The translations under genes were made by a program, and so were the position numbers. The notes beneath the pieces were generated by a model, which saw only the letters and a list, made by a program, of their open reading frames with translations, did no database searches and was not told the origin of the DNA. A stretch of DNA of 31,899 bases from NCBI GenBank assembly GCA_002407845.1, contig DHPK01000009.1, positions 168,636 through 200,534 on the forward strand, given 5' to 3'. Positions 16,178 through 24,413 of this stretch are shown in pieces (position 1 is the stretch's first letter; each line of letters opens with the position of its first letter). This stretch comes from Leptolinea sp. UBA5366 (lineage in GTDB: Bacteria; Chloroflexota; Anaerolineae; Anaerolineales; Anaerolineaceae).

Positions 16178-16526
16178 AGATCATCTTGAAACCGGCTTTT
16201 GTGCCGGATGCAGATTCCCATAACTTATTTGTCATGTGGAGGGCATCAAATCTGCAATTGTACACGCATTGCTTGCAGTAGACGCATTCGCCGATGTTGT
16301 AAGTCATCACAAATTGTTTAGTCTTGCGGTCGATGACGATAATTTTTATTGTGTTTGTCGGACAGTCCCGCACACATTGCATGCAGCCTGTGCATTTGGA
16401 CGAATCATACGATAGTTTTGCCCGATACCGTTCCGGCGGGTCTTGTTTGATATAGGGGTATTTCGTTGTCGCCGGTTTGATGAAAAGCGAGCGGATCACA
16501 TCTGCTAACATGCCGATTAGTTTCAT
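16095..16526 (-). CDS. Hydrogenase 4Fe-4S subunit, NuoI/EchF/HycF-like
   Basis: 143 residues from the ATG at 16526, which overlaps the NuoH-like stop as ATGA; a longer reading frame upstream is not needed. Two cluster motifs are present, CTGCMQCVRDCP (Cys45, 48, 51, 55) and CVYCKQCVYNC (Cys81, 84, 87, 91), enough for two [4Fe-4S] clusters. The N-terminal amphipathic stretch LIGMLADVIRSLF fits docking at the membrane. It should pass electrons from reduced ferredoxin to the small subunit. GGTGAAAG just upstream can serve as ribosome binding site. Confidence 0.92.
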   Translation of the reverse strand: MKLIGMLADVIRSLFIKPATTKYPYIKQDPPERYRAKLSYDSSKCTGCMQCVRDCPTNTIKIIVIDRKTKQFVMTYNIGECVYCKQCVYNCRFDALHMTNKLWESASGTKAGFKMIYGKRKNIDKYLAESAEGNSQSAVEEKA

Positions 16527-17443
16527 AGGACTTTCACCATAATTAAGACCATCAGTTGGGCTAAAGAAAGGATTGCGCCGACCTGCCACCACAGACCGAT
16601 TGTCTGGTCAATCCGGAACCGCGTTAACGAGGATTGCAGCAGGGCAATGACTGCCAAAAGCACAAAGGTTTTCAAGATGAATAAGAGCGGATTTCCAATT
16701 CCGCCAAGGTAAAAAGCTGCGATCAGAGATAGACAGACGACGAGTTCGACATTTTTTGCGATTCGGAACAGGGCGAGCCCGCGGCCTGAATATTCGGAAA
16801 GCGCCCCGGAAACGATCTCGGATTCCGCTTCAGGTGCATCAAAGGGTGGAATTTCCAATTTTCCCATAACGCCGATGATGGAGATGACAAATCCAATCGG
16901 GAGTGTCAGCATCATCCAAGTTTTCCCTTCGGCGTATTTTGTAATCGTGGCAATGTTCCAGGATTGTGCGGCGATTGCGGGCAGCAATAAGGACAGCATG
17001 AAAGGCGCTTCATATGCGAAGAGCTGGGTCAGTGTTCTCGTAGCGCCAACAACGGCAAAGCGGTTGAGCGAGTTTGCGCCCGCCATTCCCAGACAGACTG
17101 ACATGGCTGACAGGAGGTACATAGTGATCACCAAATCCCCGCTCATTCCGATGGCAGCATCAACACCGAACATCGGCACGTATAATGATGCGGTCATGAC
17201 GCAGGCAAATCCGAAAATTGGCAGCAGGATAAACAGCGTGCGGTTGACGGATTTTGGGATGACTTCCTCCTTGACGATCAGTTTCAGCATATCCGCAACC
17301 GGCTGGTAGACTTTTGGACCGATCCGGTTTTGGAATCTGGCAACCAATTTTCTTTCAAGCCATTCATAGAAAAGCGAGGATGCTAAAAGCATCAGACCGC
17401 CGGGAAAAAGAAGCAGGCAAATTATTGGGTGCGGAGCGCTCAT
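16523..17443 (-). CDS. Hydrogenase membrane subunit, NuoH/EchB/HycD-like
   Basis: 306 residues, about eight membrane helices. Conserved family blocks: ERKLVARFQNRIGPKVYQPVADMLKLIVKEE, FAYEAPFMLSLLLPA, and EIPPFDAPEAESEIVSGALSEYSGRGLALF, with the acidic residues of the quinone-like cavity region. This subunit anchors the peripheral hydrogenase arm and links it to the pumping modules. It starts inside the end of the large subunit gene (ATGA overlap) and is followed by another 4-base overlap. Confidence 0.93.
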   Translation of the reverse strand: MSAPHPIICLLLFPGGLMLLASSLFYEWLERKLVARFQNRIGPKVYQPVADMLKLIVKEEVIPKSVNRTLFILLPIFGFACVMTASLYVPMFGVDAAIGMSGDLVITMYLLSAMSVCLGMAGANSLNRFAVVGATRTLTQLFAYEAPFMLSLLLPAIAAQSWNIATITKYAEGKTWMMLTLPIGFVISIIGVMGKLEIPPFDAPEAESEIVSGALSEYSGRGLALFRIAKNVELVVCLSLIAAFYLGGIGNPLLFILKTFVLLAVIALLQSSLTRFRIDQTIGLWWQVGAILSLAQLMVLIMVKVL

Positions 17444-18645
17444 TGGTAATACTCTATTCCATATTTTCGCAGCTGTTCCCAGGTCCAGACTTCTGAATCA
17501 TTTTTACCGCGGCTAATTTGAACCATGCGGTCGTTGCAGGAGAAGCAGGGATCGATTCCTGAGAGGATCATCGGCATATCTGCCAGTTTGTGACCCTTTG
17601 CGACAGAAGAAACCACAGTTCCCCAGTTACAAAGGCTGGCAGTTCGAATTTTTACGCGGTCGGGGTTCTCCGTACCGTTTGACCGCACGAAATAGAACAG
17701 TTCGCCGCGCGGCGCTTCGACTGAGCTCATGTATTCGCCTGCAGGAATTTTGCGCGGCATTTTGGCAGTCAATTCGCCATCGGGCATGCGATTCATCACA
17801 TCGATGATATAAAGGATCGATTCGATGCATTCTTTGATCCGGACGACAAAACGGGCGTTCAGATCACAGCGGTCATCGGTCACGATGTTGACAGGGAACA
17901 AATCATAGCCGTCATAAGGACGGGTGATCCGCATATCGCGGGCAACGCCGGAAGCGCGGGCGGTGGGGCCGGTTGCGCCAAGCTTGTCTGTTTCAACCTT
18001 GCCAATCTTGCCGATGTTCACCGTGCGCTGTCTGAATGTGATGTCGGTATTGATGACATCCAGATAGTATTCCATTCTCTTCTTGAGATATTCGAGTTTA
18101 GGGGTGACTTGGTCAATGAACTCGGTTGTGATGTCTTCTTTGACTCCGCCGGGAATGTTGACTGAGTAGTTTACGCGGTTGCCGAAGAAGTTTTCGAGAA
18201 TTTCCATGACAATTTCGCGATCCCGCCAGGAATACATGAACATCGAATCAAACCCGCCGCCATGGGAGGCAACGCCAAGCCATAATAAATGACTATGGAG
18301 ACGCTCAATTTCTCCGGCAATTGCGCGGACGGCTTTCGCTCGCGGAGGAATCTCAACCCCCGCAAGCTTTTCAGCGCATTGAATGAAGGCTGTCCCATGC
18401 GAGTGCGAGCAGATGCCGCAGACGCGTTCAACGAGATAGAGGACTTGCGTGTAATTGCGCTGTTCGGCGGCTTTTTCGATTCCCCGATGGACGTACCCTA
18501 GCCGGATCGTGGCATCCACGACGATTTCGCCTTCGACTGTGAATTGAAAATGCCCCGGTTCTTTCAGCGCAGGATGCTGCGGTCCAATCGGAACGATATA
18601 TTTTTTTGCTGAAGTACTCTTGTTAATTTCTTGGAGTTCAGTCAT
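17440..18645 (-). CDS. [NiFe] hydrogenase large subunit, group 4
   Basis: 401 residues from the ATG at 18645 (preceded by GGAG, overlapping the NuoC-like gene by 8 bases). Both nickel-binding motifs are intact: ERVCGICSHSHG (Cys76, Cys79) and DPCFSCNDR (Cys367, Cys370). Complex I NuoD lacks these Cys, so this is a hydrogenase. After Arg373 there are 28 more residues beginning with Met, a tail of the kind removed by HycI in formate hydrogenlyase HycE (cleaved between Arg and Met). PIGPQHPALKEPGHF and LGYVHRGIEK are typical of group 4. It should reduce protons to H2 with electrons from ferredoxin. The subgroup (4d/4e/4g) cannot be set by eye. Confidence 0.95.
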   Translation of the reverse strand: MTELQEINKSTSAKKYIVPIGPQHPALKEPGHFQFTVEGEIVVDATIRLGYVHRGIEKAAEQRNYTQVLYLVERVCGICSHSHGTAFIQCAEKLAGVEIPPRAKAVRAIAGEIERLHSHLLWLGVASHGGGFDSMFMYSWRDREIVMEILENFFGNRVNYSVNIPGGVKEDITTEFIDQVTPKLEYLKKRMEYYLDVINTDITFRQRTVNIGKIGKVETDKLGATGPTARASGVARDMRITRPYDGYDLFPVNIVTDDRCDLNARFVVRIKECIESILYIIDVMNRMPDGELTAKMPRKIPAGEYMSSVEAPRGELFYFVRSNGTENPDRVKIRTASLCNWGTVVSSVAKGHKLADMPMILSGIDPCFSCNDRMVQISRGKNDSEVWTWEQLRKYGIEYYQ

Positions 18646-19135
18646 GGTTTTCTCCGTTTTCTGCAGGTTGGCTTTGATCCAAGCTGATAAAAGATTTGCG
18701 CATAGGGAATACGTCTTCTGGCCAGTCATCCGGAATCAGAAGTCTGGAGCGGTCTGGCGTATCGATGATATCGATTCCATAAAGTTCCATGCATTCCCGT
18801 TCATACAGTGTGGCTGACGGGATTACCGGACAGATGGATTCAATTGTCAGCTGATCGTATGGGAGAAAGAAACGAATGCTTCCGATTATTTCTCGCTCTC
18901 CGAAATGATAGACTAATCCAATTTGCGGTGTGCCCTGGTCATCGACGGTATCGTATGCTGAAATTGTGATGAGATAGCCCCAGTCAGAATCATGAAGCTT
19001 CTTGACAGCAGGAACCAGATCAGCCGGATTGATAAAAGCATCAATGCGCGATGGTTGAATGGCTGGAATTTCGATGTTTTGGGAAAATTCAGCCATTAAT
19101 TCACGAAATTTATTAATACTTTCCATGTTTTCCAT
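18638..19135 (-). CDS. Hydrogenase NuoC-like (30 kDa) subunit
   Basis: 165 residues. The family signature YERECMELYGI followed by LLIPDDWPEDVFPMRKSF is clear near the C-terminus (about 113-150). It is a peripheral structural subunit that packs against the large and small subunits and carries no cofactor. In this operon it is separate from the large subunit, unlike the fused HycE. It starts directly after the small subunit stop codon (TAGATG) and overlaps the large subunit start by 8 bases. A second ATG three codons in is an alternative start. Confidence 0.92.
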   Translation of the reverse strand: MENMESINKFRELMAEFSQNIEIPAIQPSRIDAFINPADLVPAVKKLHDSDWGYLITISAYDTVDDQGTPQIGLVYHFGEREIIGSIRFFLPYDQLTIESICPVIPSATLYERECMELYGIDIIDTPDRSRLLIPDDWPEDVFPMRKSFISLDQSQPAENGENHD

Positions 19136-19735
19136 CTATTTTTCTCCATTTTCCTCAGGCGCATTCAGCGGCGCTTCGACAACATCCGGATTCTCAACAA
19201 TGGTCGGCTGATTGTAATCCGATTTCTGGCGTTTCCCTTTTGCGATATCAAGCAGGACAAGCAGCCCATTGATCATTGCTTCCGGTCTGGGCGGGCAGCC
19301 GGGGACGAACACGTCGACCGGAATGACATTGCTGACGCCGCCTTGAACGACGCAGTAGCAATCGTGAAAAACCCCGCCGCTGATCGAACAGGAGCCGAGC
19401 CCTAAGACAAGTTTTGGTTCCGGCATTTGGTTGAAAATTCGAATCAGCCGGTCTTTTGACTGAAAAGTGACGGAGCCTGTCACGATCAAAATATCAGCAT
19501 GGCGCGGACTGCCCTGCAGTTTGACGCCAAATCGTTCCACATCGTAGCGCGGTGTTACCAACGTCAGCAGTTCGATGTCACAGCCATTGCAGGAGCCGCT
19601 GTTGTAATGAATTGCCCAGGGGCTCTTAATTCGTGCCCAATTGCGCAGACGCTGTTCGATTGTCAGCCTACTTTGGGGGGTATCCTCTTGAATGTCAGAT
19701 AAATCTATAGCACTTTTTTGCATATTACTTTCCAT
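19136..19735 (-). CDS. [NiFe] hydrogenase small subunit, NuoB-like
   Basis: 199 residues. Cluster ligands are GSCNGCDIELL (Cys49, Cys52), LGLGSC (Cys116) and VPGCPPRPE (Cys147), which bind the proximal [4Fe-4S] cluster. The CxxC spacing is the hydrogenase type; complex I has CC. It hands electrons to the NiFe centre of the large subunit. The C-terminal 35 residues are acidic and probably disordered. A second ATG at 19723, with GGAAAG before it, is an equally good start. 24 bases separate it from the preceding small membrane gene. Confidence 0.94.
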   Translation of the reverse strand: MESNMQKSAIDLSDIQEDTPQSRLTIEQRLRNWARIKSPWAIHYNSGSCNGCDIELLTLVTPRYDVERFGVKLQGSPRHADILIVTGSVTFQSKDRLIRIFNQMPEPKLVLGLGSCSISGGVFHDCYCVVQGGVSNVIPVDVFVPGCPPRPEAMINGLLVLLDIAKGKRQKSDYNQPTIVENPDVVEAPLNAPEENGEK

Positions 19736-19759
19736 TTATAGTACTAATTTTTCGGCTGA

Positions 19760-20074
19760 TCAGCCGAGAATCAATGCCAACAACCCGAGCATTAAAATGA
19801 TCGTGTAGATTACCGAGGTGAAATTCGGGGTCGTCATGCCAATGATCAAAACTCCCAGGTGCATCAGCGCAAAGAAAAGAGAAATCAACAGAAAGGGTTT
19901 GTAACCGGGAACCCCGGCGACTTCTGGCGCTTCTTCACCGCTACCGTACAGGGATCTTTTCAGATCATCCTCTTTATCTTCCATCGGCGCATTTCGTTTA
20001 CCCAAGAAGTAGATCAGGTACCCCAATGCGGAGTAGATCACAAAACCGAAAGGCGGAGTCAGTAAAAATTTCAT
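19760..20074 (-). CDS. Small membrane subunit of the hydrogenase, NuoA-like (tentative)
   Basis: 104 residues, with three hydrophobic segments (about 2-24, 59-80, 84-104) and a polar loop between the first two (RNAPMEDKEDDLKRSLYGSGEEAPEV reads as charged and Gly-rich; written here only in outline). Topology and the YGSGEEAP motif recall the first loop of complex I subunit A (YECGEEP), although the Cys is missing. It sits between the NuoN-like and small subunit genes with short gaps (10 and 24 bases), so it belongs to the complex. I am fairly sure it is a real subunit, less sure of the NuoA link. Confidence 0.65.
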   Translation of the reverse strand: MKFLLTPPFGFVIYSALGYLIYFLGKRNAPMEDKEDDLKRSLYGSGEEAPEVAGVPGYKPFLLISLFFALMHLGVLIIGMTTPNFTSVIYTIILMLGLLALILG

Positions 20075-20084
20075 CCTTTATTTC

Positions 20085-21593
20085 CTAGTAAAACATGTTG
20101 TAGAATGTCTCCCCTGCCAGATGAGCCAGTTTATCGGTCAGGAAGGGGAAAAATCCGATCATGATAATGATCATGCATAATGCGACGATCGGGATCAGCA
20201 TCGTTCCGCCCCATTTTTGGGCAGATGCTGATCCGGAATCTTCCAAATTATGCCGATACATGCGATTGACGATTGGAGCATAATGCCCGAGAGATAAAAC
20301 GCTGTTGCAGGCTGCAAGGATAATGAAAAAAGTTGCAGCTGTGCTTTTTGATGCAGCGCCTGAAGCAAGGATCAGCCATTTTGAAAGGAATCCTGAGAAA
20401 AGAGGCAATCCGCTCAAGGCAAAGGCAGCTATGCTGAGCGCGAGTGCGAAGGCAGGGTAGCTGGCGGCAACACCGTTCAGATCATCCAAATAAAGCGGGT
20501 CATGGTTCCCTTTGGATATTTTCAGCCGAAAAACTAACGCTCCGGCTGAAAGAAATGCGAGCCCTTTCATCATGGCATGATTGAAAATGTGAGAAAAAAT
20601 GCCGTAGGAGTTGACAGCGCTTTGCTGATAGGACAGCGCAAATCCTATGCCGAGGAGAATGTAGCCCATGTGGCTGATTGAAGAAAACGCAAGCATTCTT
20701 TTGACTTCCTGCTGCCGCAAGGCGGAAAATGTCCCCATCAGCATATTGACCGATCCGAAGATCAGGAAAATCGTGCCAAGCGGCAGATCGACATTTCTGG
20801 TGGCGCTGAGAGCACGGAGCAAGGCGATCAGCCCGGTTTCGATCACGATGCCGGAAAGCATAGCGCTGACACCTGCAGGTGCCTGCGAGTGAGCGTCAGG
20901 CAGCCAGAAATGCATTGGAATAATCGCACTTTTGACGCCAAAGCCGACAATCAGACAGGCGGTCGCAGCGATCAGTGCCGGCGAGTTTGTCTGAAGATTA
21001 TTTGCAATTTCGGAAATCTTGATTTCACCTGTCAGAGCAAAGAGAATTGCGATACCTAACAGGACAAATACGGAACCGGCTGCGCTCTGAACCAGATACT
21101 TGATTCCCGCTTCGAGAGATTCGGATCGATTGCGATAGAAACTGACCAGCGTGTAAGTTGATACAGCCATCAGCTCAAACCAAACGTACAGGTTGAACAA
21201 ATCAGTTGCAGTTGACAAGCCGATGATGCTGGTGATCAGGATCATCAGCTGGGCGTAAAACTTTTCTTCATGGCTCTGGTGAGACATGTATTCGGCAGAG
21301 AACAGCACGACCATGATCCCAAGCAGCAGCAAAACGGACGTGATCAGAAAGCTGATCCCATCGAAAGTCAGCGTTATTGCACCGACGACCAGCGAAACGG
21401 ATCCATCCTGGGTAAATTGTCTGGCAGTCATGAAAAATGGGACGCAGGTCAAAATCAAAGAGAGCAGGCAGAGCCAGACTGTTTTATTCGGTCCTTTTCG
21501 TTTATCTGCTGCAATAATTCTGCCGACGATATATACCATGAATGAGCAGCAGGAGGGTGTTACTAATAACCATAAAAGCGGATTCATCCCCAT
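20085..21593 (-). CDS. Proton/ion-pumping subunit, NuoN/MrpD-like
   Basis: 502 residues, about 14 membrane helices of the antiporter family. The conserved Glu of helix 5 (LFNLYVWFELMAVSTYTLVSFYR), the Lys/His region VGFGVKSAIIPMHFWLPDAHSQAPAGVSAMLSG and the later KRMLAFSSISHMGYILLG are intact, so it should translocate ions. A strong GGAGGG lies 7 bases before the ATG at 21593. It starts 1 base after the NuoL-like gene. It is one of two antiporter-like subunits in the operon. Whether H+ or Na+ is moved is unknown. Confidence 0.93.
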   Translation of the reverse strand: MGMNPLLWLLVTPSCCSFMVYIVGRIIAADKRKGPNKTVWLCLLSLILTCVPFFMTARQFTQDGSVSLVVGAITLTFDGISFLITSVLLLLGIMVVLFSAEYMSHQSHEEKFYAQLMILITSIIGLSTATDLFNLYVWFELMAVSTYTLVSFYRNRSESLEAGIKYLVQSAAGSVFVLLGIAILFALTGEIKISEIANNLQTNSPALIAATACLIVGFGVKSAIIPMHFWLPDAHSQAPAGVSAMLSGIVIETGLIALLRALSATRNVDLPLGTIFLIFGSVNMLMGTFSALRQQEVKRMLAFSSISHMGYILLGIGFALSYQQSAVNSYGIFSHIFNHAMMKGLAFLSAGALVFRLKISKGNHDPLYLDDLNGVAASYPAFALALSIAAFALSGLPLFSGFLSKWLILASGAASKSTAATFFIILAACNSVLSLGHYAPIVNRMYRHNLEDSGSASAQKWGGTMLIPIVALCMIIIMIGFFPFLTDKLAHLAGETFYNMFY

Positions 21594-21594
21594 A

Positions 21595-23352
21595 TCAACG
21601 CCCTCCGATCAGCAGCAGAATCGAAACAATCAGAAAGCCGGCGATCATTCCAAAGATATTCCAGTTGAGCGAACCGGTCTGGAGGTTGCGGATCCCTTCA
21701 CTAGTGGCTGTCAGAATTTGGATGATTCCGGTATTTGCAGATTCAAACCTAAAACTATTAAGCGATGCTTCCCGCACAATATCAAGCAACGGGAATGACA
21801 GGTCCTTCTTCTTTTTGAAAAACCATAATCCGACCCCTGCCAGCGACATCCCAATTGCGATGTAGGTTAAGGGATCAGACAAAACTTTGTCCGCCATTTT
21901 CGTTAAGGTTTCAAGTTCAATCTTGTGAAGCGGCAGACTGGTTGAAAAAGCATGATTGATCTGCGTGAAAAATAGCCATGAAGTTAGTGTCCCAATCGCC
22001 AGCAGAACTAATGGAAATGCCATCAGGCGCGGGGCATCGTGGACTTTTCTATCGCTTCTTGGTGTGCCAAAGAACACCAGCCAAACGCAGCGGATCGTAT
22101 AAATTGCGGTCAGGATGACGGAAAAGAGCATGATCAGGTAAATCCAGATGGTGGTTCCCTCATGAACTGCCTCGAGGATCAATTCTTTTGACCAAAATCC
22201 ATTCAAAATCGGAATACCGGCAAGTGCCAGGGCGCCGATGATAAATGTCACACTGATAATAGGCACTTTTTTGAAAAGCCCGCCCATTTGATGCATGTCC
22301 CGGGTGCTAATTGAATGGATCAGCGCACCGGCTGCTAAAAAGAGCAGCGCTTTGAAGATAGCGTGAGAAAGCAAGTGAAATTGGCTGGCGAGAACTGATC
22401 CTGCACCGATCGCCGTGAACATGTACCCCAACTGGCTGACGGTAGAATATGCCAGGACACGTTTGAGATCATTTGCGAAAATTGCCATCAAGGAGGATAG
22501 GATGATGGTCAGAATTCCGATCACCAGAATGGTCTCTTTCCATCCTGGGACATTTTCGAATGCAGGATAGAAACGAGCCAGCAGATAGATGCCCGAATTG
22601 ACCATGGTCGCGGCATGGATCAGCGCGCTGACTGGCGTCGGTGCTTCCATTGCATCAGGCAGCCAGGTGAAAAACGGGAATTGGGAACTTTTCGCTGCGG
22701 CAGCGGCAATTAGTAAAAATCCAATCAGGCTCAGAACATTCGTCGGAATGGCACCTTGCCGAGCAGCTTCGATGAATTCCGGAATCGAAAGAGATTGAAT
22801 TTGACCATAAATCAGGAGTGCGGCAGTCATCAGACCGATCCCGCCAAACTGCGTGATGAAAAGCGCTTTTAACCCACCGCGTACAGCATTCGGATCATCG
22901 TTGTAAAAGGAGATTAGCTGGTAGGAACACAAAGCTGTGATCTCCCAGAAGAAAAACAATAGGAAGATGTTGGATGTCAGCACCAAGCCTGACATTGCCC
23001 CAATAAAGAGCAAGATCATGCCGTAATAACGACCGAGGCTTTTTTCATGCCTCATGTAAGCTGCGGAATAAATCACGGTCAAACTGCCGATGCAGTTCGC
23101 GATGCAAACCAGCAGCACGCTCATGGCGTTAGTCGTAAAACTCACGTCTCCGAACATCGGTCCGATCGGACTGATCAGCAGCGTTTCATCGCTTATTTCT
23201 AAAAGCAGAAGCAATGAGAAGATTGCCGATAAAACCGTGGCGCCGCTGGCAATCGTGTGTTCTGCCTGTTCGTGCTGGTCGCCGATGAACCAGAGCATAA
23301 TTGCGCTGAGCCATGGAGTGAAAATAATGAGAGGGATGAGTACAGCAGCCAT
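21595..23352 (-). CDS. Proton/ion-pumping subunit, NuoL/MrpA-like
   Basis: 585 residues, close to NuoL length. Antiporter-family core: FFFWEITALCSYQLISF (Glu), AAKSSQFPFFTWLPDAMEAPTPVSALIHAATMVNSG, and LKRVLAYSTVSQLGYMFTAIG. The C-terminal part after about residue 480 has a polar helical stretch and a final membrane helix (GSLNWNIFGMIAGFLIV), as in NuoL, where a lateral helix runs along the membrane arm. It should pump ions as the distal module of the hydrogenase. One base separates it from each neighbour, so translation is tightly coupled. Confidence 0.93.
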   Translation of the reverse strand: MAAVLIPLIIFTPWLSAIMLWFIGDQHEQAEHTIASGATVLSAIFSLLLLLEISDETLLISPIGPMFGDVSFTTNAMSVLLVCIANCIGSLTVIYSAAYMRHEKSLGRYYGMILLFIGAMSGLVLTSNIFLLFFFWEITALCSYQLISFYNDDPNAVRGGLKALFITQFGGIGLMTAALLIYGQIQSLSIPEFIEAARQGAIPTNVLSLIGFLLIAAAAAKSSQFPFFTWLPDAMEAPTPVSALIHAATMVNSGIYLLARFYPAFENVPGWKETILVIGILTIILSSLMAIFANDLKRVLAYSTVSQLGYMFTAIGAGSVLASQFHLLSHAIFKALLFLAAGALIHSISTRDMHQMGGLFKKVPIISVTFIIGALALAGIPILNGFWSKELILEAVHEGTTIWIYLIMLFSVILTAIYTIRCVWLVFFGTPRSDRKVHDAPRLMAFPLVLLAIGTLTSWLFFTQINHAFSTSLPLHKIELETLTKMADKVLSDPLTYIAIGMSLAGVGLWFFKKKKDLSFPLLDIVREASLNSFRFESANTGIIQILTATSEGIRNLQTGSLNWNIFGMIAGFLIVSILLLIGGR

Positions 23353-23353
23353 A

Positions 23354-23662
23354 TTATCTCTTCAGTTTCGAAATGGAATGAATATCGCTGGTGCCTGTTT
23401 TATCACGCAGCTGGATGGACATTGCCAAGCCGATCACCGTAACAATCGTGTCAGCGACAATGATTGTGTAAGCCATGCTCTGTGCCATTTCAATCTTGCC
23501 TTGAACGTTTCCAGCAAAAATGACAGCAATCATGACCCCTTTGACCAAAATCTGCAACCCAATGACCAGTTTTAATAAATTACGGGTAATGATCAGACAG
23601 TAAAAACCAATGCCGATGATTGAACAAATTGCGAGGATGATCATCGTGTTAATCAGATTCAT
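23354..23662 (-). CDS. MrpC/NuoK-like small membrane subunit
   Basis: 102 residues with three membrane helices (about 4-25, 29-52, 63-85). FYCLIITRNLLKLVIGLQILVKGV matches the helix-2 region of MrpC/NuoK, and QSMAYTIIVADTIVTVIGLAM the third helix. In Mrp antiporters and group 4 hydrogenases this subunit links the pumping modules. It overlaps the preceding gene by 4 bases (ATGA). The C-terminal 17 residues are polar. Confidence 0.88.
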   Translation of the reverse strand: MNLINTMIILAICSIIGIGFYCLIITRNLLKLVIGLQILVKGVMIAVIFAGNVQGKIEMAQSMAYTIIVADTIVTVIGLAMSIQLRDKTGTSDIHSISKLKR

Positions 23663-24156
23663 TTTGATTTTCCTCCCCGGATCGCTTTCGTTACTGATGG
23701 CGCGATCAAAAGCAAAATTCCAAGCACGCCGGAGATGAACAGCGCGCCTTGCAAAATGACATCCAATTCGCGATCGACCCAGAAGAGCTGGGAGAAAATT
23801 TCAGAGCGTGTTGTTTGCATTTCCGGAAGACGCTGGAGGATCAAAAAAACGGCAAGGATGCCAAATGACATAACGATAATCGAAATTGCCAGCCAGCGCG
23901 GGACAAAAACGTCGCTGTTGATCAGTTCATCCCCGACCATACTGATTGCGAAAACAAACAGAACGGTGACCAGACCAGCGCCAACGCTCAGCTCAATCAC
24001 CGCTAATCCGGGTGCTCCCATCACATATAAAAGAATTGAAGTCATGCAGCTCGCACCTGCCAGCCATAGCGCAGAGTTCAAAAGTCCTTTGACACGAGTG
24101 GCTTTGTGTGCCGAAAAGACTAAAACTGCGAGAATTAATCCATATATCAGAGGCAT
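23659..24156 (-). CDS. MbhD/NuoJ-like membrane subunit
   Basis: 165 residues. I chose the ATG at 24156, which has a very strong AGGAGG about 7 bases upstream and gives a start in the first helix (MPLIYGLILAVLVFSAHKAT); 25 residues further upstream are open but polar. The block GAPGLAVIELSVGAGLVTVLFVFAI is the MbhD/MrpB (DUF4040-like) signature, with another helix at about 135-155. First gene of the hydrogenase operon. It belongs to the ion-translocating arm. Confidence 0.85.
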   Translation of the reverse strand: MPLIYGLILAVLVFSAHKATRVKGLLNSALWLAGASCMTSILLYVMGAPGLAVIELSVGAGLVTVLFVFAISMVGDELINSDVFVPRWLAISIIVMSFGILAVFLILQRLPEMQTTRSEIFSQLFWVDRELDVILQGALFISGVLGILLLIAPSVTKAIRGGKSK

Positions 24157-24213
24157 AAATTTCCTCCTGCTCCGTTTTTTTCGGAATTTTGCCTGAAGCA
24201 CGTAAGTACCTAA

Positions 24214-24219
24214 ATTATA
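24214..24219 (-). promoter_or_regulatory. Candidate -10 box of the hydrogenase operon
   Basis: TATAAT on the minus strand 58 bases before the first gene. No good -35 at 17 bases; a 12-base AT dyad lies just upstream (24246-24257), so activation by a regulator is possible. Confidence 0.4.
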
Positions 24220-24245
24220 GTACGGATTCAAAAAATGGAGACCTC

Positions 24246-24257
24246 ATTAATATTAAT
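24246..24257. promoter_or_regulatory. 12-bp AT-rich dyad upstream of the hydrogenase operon
   Basis: ATTAATATTAAT is a perfect palindrome that matches the core of the rrf2 palindrome (ATGAATATTCAT) at 10 of 12 positions. It lies just upstream of the expected -35 position of the candidate promoter. AT-rich dyads arise by chance easily. Confidence 0.25.
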
Positions 24258-24413
24258 ATGTTTGATAAATGTATTAAGTCGAAGACGGATTCGGAATAAA
24301 GTCAATTCGACAGGAAAACTATCATCACTTGATACGCATCTTTTTCTGCAGGGAAATTATTCCCTGTTTTGATATCACTGAGTAATTTCCTTTGGCTTGC
24401 TGATTCGAGTAAA

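Noticed and set aside
16523..19735. Reading the NuoB/C/D/H/I-like genes as respiratory complex I
   Set aside because: The large subunit has both CxxC nickel motifs and a cleavable tail, the small subunit has CxxC instead of CC, there are no NuoE/F/G genes, and a hydrogenase maturation protease closes the operon.
24278..24311. GTCGAA and TTCGAC inverted repeat upstream of pap2
   Set aside because: Only 6 bases each, 22 bases apart. Such repeats are expected by chance in a region of this length.
24349..24370. A 7-bp hairpin followed by TTTT on the plus strand upstream of pap2
   Set aside because: No plus-strand gene precedes it and no leader peptide or known riboswitch is seen. The stem is short. 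It may be chance, or a weak attenuator of pap2.
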